DNA of 11,162 bases from JALYUA01 sp038239305 (GCA_038239305.1 JBBSEW010000087.1:1-11162), one strand, 5' to 3'. Shown: positions 1 through 6,635, counted from the first letter of the stretch. Program-made: numbers and translations. Notes: a model not told the origin generated them from the sequence alone.

Positions 1-384
1 GCATTTCTTCGCAGTGCGGCGTGACTACAGCCCTCATGGAGCCCGCGGCCCGGCGGGCCCCCCCCACGCCCCCCCCAGGGAGGGGGCCCCCCCCCCCCCC
101 ACCAGCCCCCCGCCGGGGGGGGGGCCGCACGAGGCCATGAGTGAGGGAGCACACCCCGCAGGCACCATCGCCTCTCTGGAGGTGCGACCGAACGACGAGC
201 GGCGGCCAGGGTCTTCCTCTCTACTCCGGGGCCGCCGCGTGCCTCGGCGGGAGGCGTAGCCGGCGGCGGGCGGATCTCGAACCACGGCGGAGGAAGTCCG
301 CGGTCGAAAGCGCGCAACCTGCGCCGAGTCTCACGCCGCCAGAAATGTCGCGCAGCCGGTCGGTGGCGCTCTGGTCCGCGAGCC
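1..384. other. Region without a convincing gene, downstream of yajC
   Basis: No reading frame here has a recognisable domain, a plausible ribosome binding site or protein-like composition. The open frames (for example 14-259 plus and 34-285 minus) are Pro/Gly/Arg-rich translations of low-complexity GC-rich DNA. The left part (58-124) is a block of C and G homopolymers, listed separately. I found no tRNA, although a T-loop-like string on the minus strand near 271-283 lacks a pairing stem. In many bacteria secD follows yajC; it is not visible in these 384 bases. The area could hold the 3' untranslated region of the leftward operon or decayed sequence. Confidence 0.5.
58..124. repeat. C/G homopolymer block with hairpin potential
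   Basis: Consecutive runs are C8 (58-65), C8 (69-76), G5 (82-86), C14 (87-100), C6 (106-111) and G10 (115-124). C6 and G10 are separated by only three bases and can form a 6-bp hairpin. C14 could pair with G10 across a 14-base loop, and G5-C5 at 82-91 is self-complementary. On the minus strand, which is the yajC transcript sense, the C runs read as long G runs and could stack as a quadruplex. No T-run follows, so a canonical intrinsic terminator is not supported. Run lengths of this kind are prone to sequencing error. Confidence 0.8.
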
Positions 385-744
385 CTAGGTTTTCGGAGCG
401 GCGGCGACGGCGGTGTCGGGCTCTCCGGCGGGGCCGACGATGCCGGTGCGGAGGACCTTGATCTTGACGTTGTCGGCGATCTGGAGAACGACGAAGCCGC
501 GATCGTCGTCGACGGCGGTGATACGGCCGAAGATGCCGCCGCTCGAGATGACCTCGTCCCCCTTCTTGATCTTCGACAGCATCTCCGCCGTCGCCTTTTG
601 CTTCTTGCGCATGGGGGCGATCAGGAGGAAATAGAAGATCGCGAAGATGAACGCCATCGCGACGAGGGGGGACTGAAGGATGCTCGCCGGGCCGCTCGGC
701 GCGGCGGGCGCGGTCTGGAGAAGGGAAACGAGCTGATTGAGCAT
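385..744 (-). CDS. yajC: Preprotein translocase subunit YajC
   Basis: This 119-residue protein matches YajC, the small single-span inner-membrane protein that associates with SecDF and the SecYEG translocon. Residues about 27-44 form one hydrophobic segment, followed by the family's positive-inside stretch (FYFLLIAPMRKKQK). A cytosolic domain then carries the hallmark KKGDEVISSGGIFGRI and a short beta-rich tail. Length is normal for the family. It lies 34 bp after the dipeptidase stop, in the same direction, so co-transcription is likely. The tgt-to-yajC order recalls the widespread tgt-yajC-secD-secF arrangement, but here a dipeptidase gene intervenes and secD is not seen downstream. No Shine-Dalgarno sequence precedes the ATG. 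A TATAGT hexamer ends 6 bp before it. Confidence 0.95.
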   Translation of the reverse strand: MLNQLVSLLQTAPAAPSGPASILQSPLVAMAFIFAIFYFLLIAPMRKKQKATAEMLSKIKKGDEVISSGGIFGRITAVDDDRGFVVLQIADNVKIKVLRTGIVGPAGEPDTAVAAAPKT

Positions 745-750
745 GGGCGG

Positions 751-756
751 ACTATA
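751..756 (-). promoter_or_regulatory. Possible -10 element just before yajC
   Basis: The minus strand reads TATAGT (5 of 6 matches to TATAAT), ending 6 bp before the yajC ATG. A transcript started from it would begin at or next to the start codon, meaning it would be leaderless. No good -35 hexamer lies 16-18 bp upstream (GTCCCG at 17 bp), so this is a weak call. Confidence 0.25.
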
Positions 757-778
757 GCTGCTCAGGACGCCGCCGGGA

Positions 779-2044
779 CTACTTCGATGCCTTCATGCGC
801 GTCAGCGGCAGCTTCGACTCCCCCATTTCCGCCCCCACATTCCGCGCCTTTTCCCAGAACCGCAGGAAATTCTCGCCGAGAACGCCCCGGACCTCCGCCT
901 CCGAGTGGCCGCGTCGCAGAAGCTCCTCCGTGATTCGGGGCAGTTTCGAGACGTCTTCGAGGCCGGTCGGCGGATCTTCGATCCCGTCGAAATCCGTGCC
1001 GAGACCGGCGGATTCGGGGCCGCCGATCTGGAGCACATGCTCGATCTGATCGACCGCCGCGGTCCAGTTCGCGCGGGGGCGCCGGAGATCGGACACGAGC
1101 TTGTCGATTTCCTTCTCGATCCGCGGTGCGTCGCCCGCGTACTTCTTCCGGACCTCCGCCACCTGCGGCGCGAGCGACGCCTTCTGGCGCACGAAGTCGT
1201 CGACGACCTTCTGGTCCAGGAAAGTCGAGCTGACGTTGACCATGACGACTCCGCCTATCGCGGCGATCGCCCGGATCTGCGCGTCGGTCAGGTTGCGGGG
1301 CATGGACGCGAGCGCGCGGCAGGAAGAGTGCGACGCGAAGACCGGCGCCTTCGAGACCGCGAGCACGTCCTCGATGGTCTTGTCGGAGACGTGGGAAACG
1401 TCGACCAGCATGCCGAGCCGGTTCATCTCCAGGACGACCTCGCGGCCGAAGTCCGTCAGTCCGTTGTGGACCGCGAGTGTCTTCGGATCGACGTCCCAGC
1501 CAAAAAAGGACCCGGAGGAATCCGCCCAGTCGTTGGTGTTCGTGTGAGTGAGGGTCATGTAGCGCGCGCCCAGGCGCGCGAAAGCGGAGAGCGCGCCGAG
1601 GGAGCTCTCGATGGCGTGGCCCCCTTCGATGCCGATGAGAACGGCCGTCTTGCCGTCCCGCTTGGCCGCGCGGATGCCCTCGGGAGAATCCGCGAACACG
1701 AGAGCCGGCTTCGAATCCGCGAGCCGGTGGATGACGTCGATGAGCTCTAGCGTTTCGCGGGCGGAGCCGCCGGACTTCGCAAAGGAGGCGGGAACGTACG
1801 CCGCGAAGAACGCTCCCGTCACACCTCCTTCCTTCAGGCGGGGGACGTCGACCTGCCCCTTGCCTTCGGCTCCGCGGACGCCGATGTCCGCCCACTTTTC
1901 CTCCAGCCGGTACGGCACGTCCTCGTGCGTGTCGATGACGATGGCGGAAGCATGGATCCGCGCGGCGCGCTCCGCGGGAGTCTCCGCAGCGACCAGCGAC
2001 GTGGCGACTCCTCCGGCCAGAAGCCCGAGCCACAGCGTTTTCAT
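779..2044 (-). CDS. M19-family membrane dipeptidase (renal dipeptidase-like), exported
   Basis: This 421-residue zinc dipeptidase of peptidase family M19 hydrolyses dipeptides; some relatives act on other substrates. Residues 1-20 look like a signal peptide (hydrophobic, ending VAAE), so a periplasmic location is inferred. The metal site is complete: His40 and Asp42 (DTHEDVP), bridging Glu140 (IGIEGGHAI), His218 (VDVSHVSD), His239 (FASHSSCRAL) and Asp351 (GTDFDGIEDPP). The C-terminal GENFLRFW motif is also present. I chose the ATG at 2044 because it gives the signal peptide and the normal family length. A longer frame open to 2368 would overlap tgt and add sequence that is not protein-like. 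No clear Shine-Dalgarno sequence precedes it. It lies between tgt and yajC; the natural substrate cannot be read from the sequence. Confidence 0.93.
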   Translation of the reverse strand: MKTLWLGLLAGGVATSLVAAETPAERAARIHASAIVIDTHEDVPYRLEEKWADIGVRGAEGKGQVDVPRLKEGGVTGAFFAAYVPASFAKSGGSARETLELIDVIHRLADSKPALVFADSPEGIRAAKRDGKTAVLIGIEGGHAIESSLGALSAFARLGARYMTLTHTNTNDWADSSGSFFGWDVDPKTLAVHNGLTDFGREVVLEMNRLGMLVDVSHVSDKTIEDVLAVSKAPVFASHSSCRALASMPRNLTDAQIRAIAAIGGVVMVNVSSTFLDQKVVDDFVRQKASLAPQVAEVRKKYAGDAPRIEKEIDKLVSDLRRPRANWTAAVDQIEHVLQIGGPESAGLGTDFDGIEDPPTGLEDVSKLPRITEELLRRGHSEAEVRGVLGENFLRFWEKARNVGAEMGESKLPLTRMKASK

Positions 2045-2101
2045 GAGCGCGAGGCTAACACCGACGCCTCGGCGAAACGCGGCACTCGGCTTCGCCGGAC
2101 G

Positions 2102-2157
2102 ACTCGGAAAATTGAGAGAACGGAAGACGGAAGACGGAAAACCGGGAACGGAAACCA
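2102..2157. repeat. Heptamer-period intergenic tract A (tgt-dipeptidase gap)
   Basis: On the plus strand, 7-bp units run in strict register. From 2116 they read GAGAACG, GAAGACG, GAAGACG, GAAAACC, GGGAACG and GAAACCA, with two diverged units before 2116. The tract fills much of the 125-bp gap between tgt and the dipeptidase gene. It shares the 8-mer GGGAACGG with tract B (2144-2151 and 4601-4608) and belongs to the same dispersed class. Confidence 0.8.
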
Positions 2158-2169
2158 AGGAGCGGACGC

Positions 2170-3270
2170 TTAAAGAACCTTCGCCTCCGGAGGCGCGGCG
2201 ACCCGCGGGAGGGTCCCGGTGCGGATCGCGGCGCGGATCTTCTTCATCCAGGCCAGGTAGAAGTAGACGTTGTGGATCGAGAGGAGCATCGGCGCGGAGA
2301 AGTCCTTGAGAACGAAAAGATTCCGGATGTACGCGCGCGAGTGACGGGAGCAGACAGGGCAATCGCACGCCGGGTCCAGGGGACCGAGGTCTTCCTTGAA
2401 GCGCTCGTGTTTGATCACGACCTCGCCCTCCGACGTGTACGCGTGGCCCATCCGGCCGTTTCGCGTCGGGAGAACGCAGTCGAAGAGATCGACTCCGGCG
2501 CGCACCGACTCGAGGAGGTCAGCCGGCGTCCCCACTCCCATGAGGTAACGCGGCTTGTCGGCGGGGAGGAGCGAAGCCGTCGACTCGGTGATCGCGCGGA
2601 TCGCGTCCTTGCTCTCCCCGACCGCCACGCCCCCGATGGCGTAGCCCGGAAAGCCGAGCGCTCCGAGGCGATCCGCCTCGCGGCGCCGCAGGGTCGGGTC
2701 GGTCCCCCCCTGCACGATTCCGAACAGCACTCCCGGACCGCGGTACGCCCGCTTCGAACGGACTGCCCACGCATAGGTGAGCGCACAGGCGCGCTCGACC
2801 TCCTCCTCTTCCGACGGGAAGGGAGGGCAGACGTCCAGGGCCATCGCGATGTCGACACCGAAATCCGACTGCAGCTCCATCGCCCGCTCCGGCGTCAGAA
2901 AATGCTCCGTTCCATCCTCGGGAGTCCGGAACTCGACGCCGTCGTCCGATATCCGGCGCCGGGACGCGAGGCTCATCACCTGGAAACCGCCGGAATCGGT
3001 GAGAATCGCCCGGGACCAGCCGATGTAGGCATGGAGCCCGCCCGCGCGCCGGATCGTGTCGATTCCCGGGCGCACCATCAGGTGGTAGGTGTTGGCGAGC
3101 ATCGCCCGGCAGTCCCACGTTTCCAGGTGGCCGAACTCGACTCCCTTGACCGCGCCCCGCGTGCCGACGGGCAGGAAACAGGGAGTTTCAATGACGCTGT
3201 GGGGGGTCGTCAGGGAGCCGCATCGCGCCGACGATTCCGCGTCGGCCGCGCCGAGGATGAACGAGCTCAT
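2170..3270 (-). CDS. tgt: Queuine/preQ1 tRNA-ribosyltransferase (tRNA-guanine transglycosylase)
   Basis: This 366-residue enzyme swaps guanine-34 for the queuosine precursor preQ1 (bacterial type) in tRNAs with GUN anticodons. All catalytic elements are visible. Asp92 lies in TDSGGFQVMSL, the substrate-binding GIVQGG is at 184-189, and GVGTP is at 245-249. The nucleophile Asp264 lies in LFDCVLPTRNGRMGH. Zinc ligands are Cys302, Cys304, Cys307 and His333. The N-terminus (ARCGSLTTPHSVIETPCFLP) aligns with the family from the ATG at 3270, so I reject the 36-residue upstream extension to 3378, which would overlap the outer-membrane protein gene. It starts 10 bp after that gene's stop, which suggests co-transcription. 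No strong Shine-Dalgarno sequence is seen. queA is not in the window. Confidence 0.97.
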   Translation of the reverse strand: MSSFILGAADAESSARCGSLTTPHSVIETPCFLPVGTRGAVKGVEFGHLETWDCRAMLANTYHLMVRPGIDTIRRAGGLHAYIGWSRAILTDSGGFQVMSLASRRRISDDGVEFRTPEDGTEHFLTPERAMELQSDFGVDIAMALDVCPPFPSEEEEVERACALTYAWAVRSKRAYRGPGVLFGIVQGGTDPTLRRREADRLGALGFPGYAIGGVAVGESKDAIRAITESTASLLPADKPRYLMGVGTPADLLESVRAGVDLFDCVLPTRNGRMGHAYTSEGEVVIKHERFKEDLGPLDPACDCPVCSRHSRAYIRNLFVLKDFSAPMLLSIHNVYFYLAWMKKIRAAIRTGTLPRVAAPPEAKVL

Positions 3271-3280
3271 CGCGCGGCCG

Positions 3281-4513
3281 CTAGAATCGGACTCTCGCGT
3301 CCAGCGAGCCGCCCAGATCCCTTCGGTTCGTGGAGGAGAGGGACGTGCCGCCCTCGGTCGAGAAGACGAGCGCCGCATTGACGGACAGCATCTTCAAGCC
3401 GAGCCCGAAGCCGGCGGAGTACGCCCAGTGGGGATCGGGCGCGGCCGAGTCCCGGAAGGCGCCGGCGCGGATCGCGAAGAGCGGCAGCTTGACCTCGACG
3501 CCTCCCGAGAGCTGCCGGCTGCGGCCGCCCGGGATCAGCGTATCGGTCTCGCGCAGGTCGTAGTCGACGGCAATGAGGAGAACGCCGATGGGCTGGACGG
3601 CCGCTCCCGCACGCATCGTGCGCGGCAGTCGGTACGCCTGCGGCGCGCCGAGCAGGGACGAGTCCAGTCCAGTCGGATCCTGCAGGACGGCGAATTCCGG
3701 TTCGTTGATCGCGGTCGAGACGACGCCGACTCGCGCCACACCGGCGACGTTCACCATCGCGCCCACGTCGAACGCGAGCTTGTTCGTCGTTTCCTGGTTC
3801 CGGTCGAACGCACGCCGCGCCACGCCGACCGGATCCGACAAGTCCGCGTCGAAGATCCCCTCCCGGACGAAGTACGTTCGGCCCTGGATGTAGCGGACCG
3901 CGCCGCCCACGAGCAGGACCCTGTCGAAAAAGGATGTGCCGTAGCCGAACCGGGCCTCGCGCGCCTCGAGCCCCGCGAACGAGAGGCCGGTCGCGTTGTT
4001 CAGGATGGACCTCAGGCTTGACGCCGGCAGCGGGAGGATGTCGAGGGTGTCGATCGTGGGGTATACGCCGGCGTAAGCGACCTCTCCGATCCCGAGCGCG
4101 AAGCCGCTTCTTCCCAGCACGAGCCCCGCGGTTCCCGATCCGACGACCCCCGAACCGTTCTGCGACAGCGTGTTCAGCGCCCGAAGAGCGCCCGGAACCT
4201 GGCTGAAATCTCCCGATCGAATCCGGTTCAGGTCGACTGAGGAAAGGGTATCGGCGGCAGCGAGGAAGTCGTTACGGCTCGTCGCGACGGCGCCCCCGAA
4301 CAGCTCGATATCGATGCGGGGATCCCGAGCGAGGCCGGCCGGGTTGGTCCACAACGCCGTCCCGTCGTCGGCGACCCCGACCGACGCTCCCCCCATAGCG
4401 GCCCCGCGCGGACCGACGACGGGGAATTGGGCGAGGGCTGGGACCGACGCGAGATACATCATTCCGGCGATGACGAACGCCGTGGCGACATGCCGGTTTC
4501 TCACGAGACCCAT
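3281..4513 (-). CDS. Predicted outer-membrane beta-barrel protein, PorV/TraF_2-like
   Basis: This 410-residue protein has a clear signal peptide: a positively charged start, a hydrophobic core at about 10-22 and a probable cleavage after Ala28 (PALA-Q). The mature start carries the motif GPRGAAMGGASVGVADD followed by TALWTNPAGLA (about 34-62). That motif is typical of the PorV/UPF0164/TraF_2 group of 14-strand, FadL-like outer-membrane proteins. Alternating hydrophobic and polar strands fill the rest, and the last residue is Phe, the usual barrel-assembly signal. The ATG at 4513 was chosen because it starts the signal peptide; an upstream in-frame start at 4648 would read through the repeat tract. 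It may share a transcript with tgt. The exact substrate or partner is unknown, and conjugation genes are absent, so a TraF role is unlikely. Confidence 0.75.
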   Translation of the reverse strand: MGLVRNRHVATAFVIAGMMYLASVPALAQFPVVGPRGAAMGGASVGVADDGTALWTNPAGLARDPRIDIELFGGAVATSRNDFLAAADTLSSVDLNRIRSGDFSQVPGALRALNTLSQNGSGVVGSGTAGLVLGRSGFALGIGEVAYAGVYPTIDTLDILPLPASSLRSILNNATGLSFAGLEAREARFGYGTSFFDRVLLVGGAVRYIQGRTYFVREGIFDADLSDPVGVARRAFDRNQETTNKLAFDVGAMVNVAGVARVGVVSTAINEPEFAVLQDPTGLDSSLLGAPQAYRLPRTMRAGAAVQPIGVLLIAVDYDLRETDTLIPGGRSRQLSGGVEVKLPLFAIRAGAFRDSAAPDPHWAYSAGFGLGLKMLSVNAALVFSTEGGTSLSSTNRRDLGGSLDARVRF

Positions 4514-4560
4514 CTTACGGGAACCGCTGTCGGCTCTTCGCTCCTCTTCACGGGTGGCGA

Positions 4561-4616
4561 GAGCGGACAGCGGAAAGCGGACGGCTCGAAATCGAGAACG
4601 GGGAACGGGCAACGGC
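4561..4616. repeat. Heptamer-period intergenic tract B
   Basis: In strict 7-bp register from 4561, the units read GAGCGGA, CAGCGGA, AAGCGGA, CGGCTCG, AAATCGA, GAACGGG, GAACGGG and CAACGGC. This tract links the two flavours seen elsewhere: NAGCGGA (as at 9133) and GAACGGG (as in tracts A and C). The 9-mer ATCGAGAAC recurs at 7476-7484. It lies in the 131-bp gap between the Kdo hydroxylase and the outer-membrane protein gene, next to the G-quadruplex motif. Confidence 0.8.
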
Positions 4617-4621
4617 AATGT

Positions 4622-4644
4622 CCCCGTCCCCGTCCCCGCCCCCC
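4622..4644 (-). promoter_or_regulatory. G-quadruplex motif abutting the kdoO stop codon
   Basis: Read on the minus strand, four G runs follow the TGA stop of the Kdo hydroxylase directly: G6 (4639-4644), G4 (4634-4637), G4 (4628-4631) and G4 (4622-4625). They are separated by loops of 1, 2 and 2 bases. This satisfies the standard quadruplex pattern with runs of four. The motif is in the sense strand, so it would be carried in the mRNA. It could slow or end transcription, protect the 3' end, or reduce read-through into the outer-membrane protein gene. Those roles are inference. Confidence 0.6.
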
Positions 4645-5541
4645 TCACGCCATCTTCCTTCCGGCCAGTTTTTCCAGCACGTTGATCGGCGCCTGCTCCG
4701 GAAAGAAGAGGGAGTCGCGCGCGATCAGGAGGGTCTGCTCGAGAGCGAACTGTCCTTGCAGTACGGAGTGGGTGACGGCGTCGGTGAAAACCATCCAGGT
4801 CGCGTCGGGTGGAAATTCGAGCCTCTCCGCGCGAGCCCTCTCCTGGTAGGCATCGTTGTCCTTCAGGTAGTTGTGGAATCGGTGCATGAACTCGTCATAC
4901 GGCGGGCGGACCGGAAACGGCAGGCCCGCGCGGCCGGCCGCGTTTCGCAACCGGTCGCCGACCGTCGGAGCGCTCGCCCGGCCGAGGACGCCCGACTCGA
5001 CCGCGAAGCGCTGCGCGAGTTCCGGAAAGGTCTCTCCCGTGCGCCAGACTCTCGGCGCCGACGGGTTCACGTTCGTAAAGATCCGGAAGATTCGATCCCC
5101 CCGCGTCGGCCGCGTCGGAAACGCGTCGAAATGCAGGAGGTCGTTTCGGGAGTGCTGCGACAGCTTGCGGCCCGCTTCCTCCTGGGGCCGGAAGCTGGCG
5201 TAGTCGATCGTCCAGCGGCGGGCGTAACCCGGAAGAAGCTCCGCCGCGAAGCCGAGCGCGGTCCTCGCATATCTCCCGAGCACGTCTTTCAGCCGGCGGG
5301 CGTCCTCGGGCTGCTCGCGCGCGACGCCCGTGACCCGATCGCTCGCGGGCCGGTAGGCGATGTTCTTGTGGTAGCCCGCCTCGGTCTGCCGGCGTTTCTG
5401 CAGAAACGCGCGATCATCCTCGGAAACGGGGAACGGCGTTCGAGGAAAAACGAGAACGCTGCCCCCTTCGAGGACCCGGCAGCACTCTTTTTCTCTCTCC
5501 GGGCCGGACGGCGGGAGAGCCTCGATGGAGACGATGCCCAT
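4645..5541 (-). CDS. kdoO: Kdo hydroxylase family Fe(II)/2-oxoglutarate dioxygenase
   Basis: This 298-residue protein resembles the Kdo 3-hydroxylase family, which uses Fe2+, 2-oxoglutarate and O2 to convert the Kdo of lipid A-Kdo to the 3-hydroxylated sugar Ko. The strongest match is the block from SRNDLLHFDAFPTRPTRG through RIFRIFTNVNPSAPRVW (131-166), which holds the metal pair His137 and Asp139. The distal His is probably His258 in VTHSVLQGQFALEQT. The N-terminal segment (LEGGSVLVFPRTPF) is also family-like. There is no signal peptide, consistent with action at the cytoplasmic face. The ATG at 5541 is preceded by GGAGGAA at good spacing, which decides the start over the in-frame ATG at 5586. 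It heads the leftward cluster and is divergent from the FYDLN gene. Its presence implies Kdo-containing lipopolysaccharide. Confidence 0.82.
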   Translation of the reverse strand: MGIVSIEALPPSGPEREKECCRVLEGGSVLVFPRTPFPVSEDDRAFLQKRRQTEAGYHKNIAYRPASDRVTGVAREQPEDARRLKDVLGRYARTALGFAAELLPGYARRWTIDYASFRPQEEAGRKLSQHSRNDLLHFDAFPTRPTRGDRIFRIFTNVNPSAPRVWRTGETFPELAQRFAVESGVLGRASAPTVGDRLRNAAGRAGLPFPVRPPYDEFMHRFHNYLKDNDAYQERARAERLEFPPDATWMVFTDAVTHSVLQGQFALEQTLLIARDSLFFPEQAPINVLEKLAGRKMA

Positions 5542-5593
5542 TCCATTTCCTCCGGGCGGGGAGTCTACCGCCGGACCCCGCCGCAATGAGCGG

Positions 5594-5622
5594 TTGACCC
5601 TTGAAAACCTGCGTGCTAGGTT
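5594..5622 (+). promoter_or_regulatory. Predicted sigma70-type promoter for the FYDLN gene
   Basis: TTGACC (5594-5599) and TAGGTT (5617-5622) are separated by 17 bp, with an upstream TGC forming an extended -10. Transcription would start near 5629, about 16 bases before the ATG at 5645. The promoter lies in the 103-bp gap between this gene and the divergent Kdo hydroxylase gene. Confidence 0.5.
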
Positions 5623-5644
5623 CGGGCCGCCTTTCGGGGGACTG

Positions 5645-5959
5645 ATGCCGGATCTCGGAAAAAAGTTCGAGTGCTACAACTGCCGCACGAAGTTCTACAA
5701 CCTCGGCAAGCCCGAGGCGATCTGTCCAAAGTGCGGAGCGAATCAAAAAGACGCGAAATCGGAAGAACCGCCGACGCCGGCGCCGCGCCCGCCGCGCCGC
5801 GCCATCTTGATGGAGCCGGCTCCCGATGAGCCCACGACGAACGAGTTCGGCGACGAGCCCGCTCCCGTCGAGGAAGTCGAGAAAGACGACGACGACGAGC
5901 TCGAAGAGGAAGAGGAAGTCCTCGACAACCCTCGCGCGGTCGAAGAAGAAGAGTACTGA
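5645..5959 (+). CDS. FYDLN_acid (TIGR02300-like) zinc-ribbon protein with acidic tail
   Basis: This 104-residue protein has an N-terminal zinc ribbon with Cys10-x2-Cys13 and Cys27-x2-Cys30 around KFYNLGKPEAICPKCG. That places it with the FYDLN_acid family, named for FYDLN near the ribbon and an acid-rich C-terminus. Here the motif reads FYNLG. Residues about 60-104 are strongly acidic, with long Asp/Glu runs, and are probably disordered. The function of the family is not established. I chose the ATG at 5645 because it starts exactly at the conserved domain; a frame open from 5525 would overlap the divergent gene. A GGGGGA stretch precedes the ATG at short spacing. The folK frame is offset +1 and its only upstream canonical start lies inside this gene. 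Confidence 0.8.
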   Translation: MPDLGKKFECYNCRTKFYNLGKPEAICPKCGANQKDAKSEEPPTPAPRPPRRAILMEPAPDEPTTNEFGDEPAPVEEVEKDDDDELEEEEEVLDNPRAVEEEEY

Positions 5960-6635
5960 TCGAGGCCGAGCCGTATACATCGGGCTCGGCTCGAACCAGG
6001 GAGACCCCGCGGCGAGGCTCGAGAGCGCCCTGGGGCGCATCGCGAGCCTGGCTCCCCTCGTCGCTGTCTCATCCCTCTACCGGAGCGACCCCGTCGGGCA
6101 CGCGGACCAGCCCGAGTTTCGCAACGCCGTCGCGCAGATAAGCTGGTCCGCCAGCCCCGAGGCCCTTCTCACGGCTCTCCAGGGTATCGAGCGGACGGAA
6201 GGACGCGTCGCGCGTTTTCGTAACGGGCCGCGCGAAATCGATCTCGACATCCTGGACTTCGGCGGGCTCGTGCGGGCGGGGCCGGATCCGGTCCTGCCCC
6301 ACCCCCGGCTCGCGGAGCGCCGTTTCGTGCTCGCGCCGCTCGCGGAGATCGCGCCGGGCTGGCGGCATCCCGTGCTCGGCCGGACGGCAAAGGAGCTGAC
6401 TCGCCGGCTTCCCGCGAAACCGGGGGCGACACGGATCACGGCCGGACCTTGGCCTTCTCCTCCGCCGCCGACTTCGTCCACGCCTCGAGGTTCTTCCGCG
6501 CGGCGTCCTGGATCGACAGCTCCTCGACCCGGTGGCCGGGGCTCGGGGGCGCTGCCGCGACGGTCTCTTCGATCCGGATCGCCTCCCCGCGGTCGCCGCC
6601 CTCCGCGAGCGCCTCGGCGAGGAAGTGCAGGTTGA
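5826..6635 (+). CDS. folK: 2-amino-4-hydroxy-6-hydroxymethyldihydropteridine pyrophosphokinase, ends uncertain
   Basis: HPPK transfers pyrophosphate from ATP to 6-hydroxymethyl-dihydropterin in folate synthesis. Counting from the ATG at 5826, conserved sequence starts at about residue 49: YIGLGSNQGD, SSLYRSDPVGHADQPEFRNA (82-101), then GPREIDLDILDFGG with Mg-binding Asp139 and Asp141, and PHPRLAERRFVLAPLAEIAP. The HPPK core is about 160 residues, ending near 6450. Both ends are odd. No ATG, GTG or TTG lies in frame between 5826 and the core. Starting at 5826 adds a Lys/Ser/Thr-rich leader that is only the +1 frame of the acidic FYDLN tail. No in-frame stop occurs until 6635, so about 65 Pro/Arg-rich residues overlap the convergent TPR gene. 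An unusual start codon, a frameshift-coupled product or a base error could explain the 5' end. Confidence 0.8.
   Translation: MSPRRTSSATSPLPSRKSRKTTTTSSKRKRKSSTTLARSKKKSTDRGRAVYIGLGSNQGDPAARLESALGRIASLAPLVAVSSLYRSDPVGHADQPEFRNAVAQISWSASPEALLTALQGIERTEGRVARFRNGPREIDLDILDFGGLVRAGPDPVLPHPRLAERRFVLAPLAEIAPGWRHPVLGRTAKELTRRLPAKPGATRITAGPWPSPPPPTSSTPRGSSARRPGSTAPRPGGRGSGALPRRSLRSGSPPRGRRPPRAPRRGSAG

Noticed and set aside
271..283. tRNA T-loop-like string on the minus strand
   Set aside because: The flanking bases do not form a T stem, and no acceptor or anticodon arm could be placed.
290..299. RNase P RNA-like string GAGGAAGTCC
   Set aside because: The following conserved RNase P elements are absent, and only about 90 bases remain before yajC.
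905..1750. Long plus-strand frame of 281 codons opposite the dipeptidase gene
   Set aside because: It is an antisense shadow of a gene with a complete M19 metal site. Its translation is Arg/Asp/Val-rich with no domain.
762..2033. Minus-strand frame of 423 codons in a different phase from the dipeptidase
   Set aside because: The sequence is Arg/Gly-rich, lacks a domain and overlaps the whole of the real M19 gene.
2272..3381. Plus-strand frame of 369 codons opposite tgt
   Set aside because: tgt has every catalytic and zinc residue on the minus strand; this frame is open only because of high GC content.
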